Translations under genes and position numbers: made by a program | Notes under the pieces: generated by a model | Told to the model about the DNA's origin: nothing | Seen by the model: the letters and a program-made list of their open reading frames with translations, nothing else | The model's database searches: none | Shown: piece after piece, positions 5,218 to 5,449 of the stretch | Position numbering within the stretch: position 1 is the stretch's first letter | Layout of the letters: each line of letters opens with the position of its first letter | Source: an uncultured Bacilli bacterium | Lineage (GTDB): Bacteria > Bacillota_I > Bacilli_A > RF39 > UBA660 | Assembly: GCA_934097255.1 (NCBI GenBank) | Contig: CAKONT010000069.1 | Span: 1-5,449, forward strand | Length of the DNA: 5,449 nucleotides | Direction: 5' to 3'

Positions 5218-5449
5218 AAATATTACATCACTTAAATATTGATTTTCACTTAAGACTATTTTATTATTACACCTACGATTTTCACAGTCATCAATATGTT
5301 TATCCCAATTTGCAAAGAAGCCATCTATAAATTCTTTATCACTACCTCTTAAAATTGCTCTTTTTTTATACTCTTCTTTAAGTTCTCTTTTAGGGTAAAC
5401 CAAATAATATTCGATTTTTCTCTTATTTAATTCGTGAAGTACATCACCA
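5206..5449 (-). CDS. C-terminal 80 codons of an uncharacterised protein, possibly a small P-loop/nucleotide-kinase-like protein (runs off right edge)
   Basis: The frame ends at the TAA at 5208-5206 and stays open up to the right edge. A TTG at 5403-5401 could be read as a start, but the codons before it continue in frame (DVLHELNKRKIEYY) and fit the same protein, so this is treated as a 3' fragment. The visible part is charged and mostly helical. Landmarks are a probable strand ending in YYLVYPKRELKEEYKKR, then RGSDKEFIDGFFANWDKH, a pair of cysteines (DDCENRRC) and the terminal NQYLSDVIFKIK. A strand ending in '.YP' followed by K-x-E-Y-x-x-R and then an RG-x-x-x-x-F segment recalls the C-terminal halves of small P-loop nucleotide-kinase-like proteins in clostridia and phages. 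That is a weak inference, because Walker A would lie outside the window. It converges on trpS and shares its terminator. Confidence 0.7.
   Translation of the reverse strand, partial: GDVLHELNKRKIEYYLVYPKRELKEEYKKRAILRGSDKEFIDGFFANWDKHIDDCENRRCNNKIVLSENQYLSDVIFKIK

Noticed and set aside
1..5449. CRISPR array, insertion sequence, tRNA/rRNA genes
   Set aside because: I found no regularly spaced repeats, no transposase-like frame with terminal inverted repeats, and no cloverleaf or rRNA-like segments on either strand by eye.

Overview
This is an AT-rich window that reads with the standard bacterial code: TGA is used as a stop in ATGA-type gene junctions and TGG is used for Trp. The low GC, strong GGAGG-type ribosome binding sites, tandem DUF5011-like surface modules and a clostridial-style tryptophanyl-tRNA synthetase suggest a low-GC Bacillota, possibly an uncultured gut or anaerobic lineage. 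That placement is inference; no rRNA or other phylogenetic marker apart from trpS is present.

Layout. Positions 1-480 (minus strand) hold the N-terminal 160 codons of a membrane-anchored surface protein with Ig-like DUF5011-type repeats, which runs off the left edge. Positions 542-3994 (minus) form one compact cassette. In transcription order it encodes a 141-residue secreted protein (3994-3569), an AT-rich hairpin (3556-3529), three consecutive six-helix permease-like membrane proteins (3515-2610, 2620-1853, 1856-1188) and a BcrA-type ABC ATPase (1177-542). The last four genes overlap or nearly touch. A good promoter with an extended -10 (TTGAAT-N17-TATACT) lies in front of the secreted protein gene. 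From the other side of the same 160-bp intergenic region, trpS (4155-5165, plus) is transcribed divergently. It ends at a strong hairpin shared with a convergent partial gene (5206-5449, minus), of which only the last 80 codons are in the window.

How it fits together. trpS and the two edge genes look like ordinary chromosomal background. The accessory element is the cassette of secreted protein, three permeases and one ATPase. A small exported protein encoded just ahead of a bacitracin-resistance-type ABC-2 transporter is the layout of peptide or bacteriocin export, self-immunity and cell-envelope-stress modules. I infer that the 141-aa protein is either the product handled by the transporter or an extracellular partner of it. 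No modification enzyme, processing peptidase or two-component regulator is visible in the window. trpS also carries a five-cysteine patch that closely matches the [4Fe-4S] motif described for the Thermotoga maritima enzyme.
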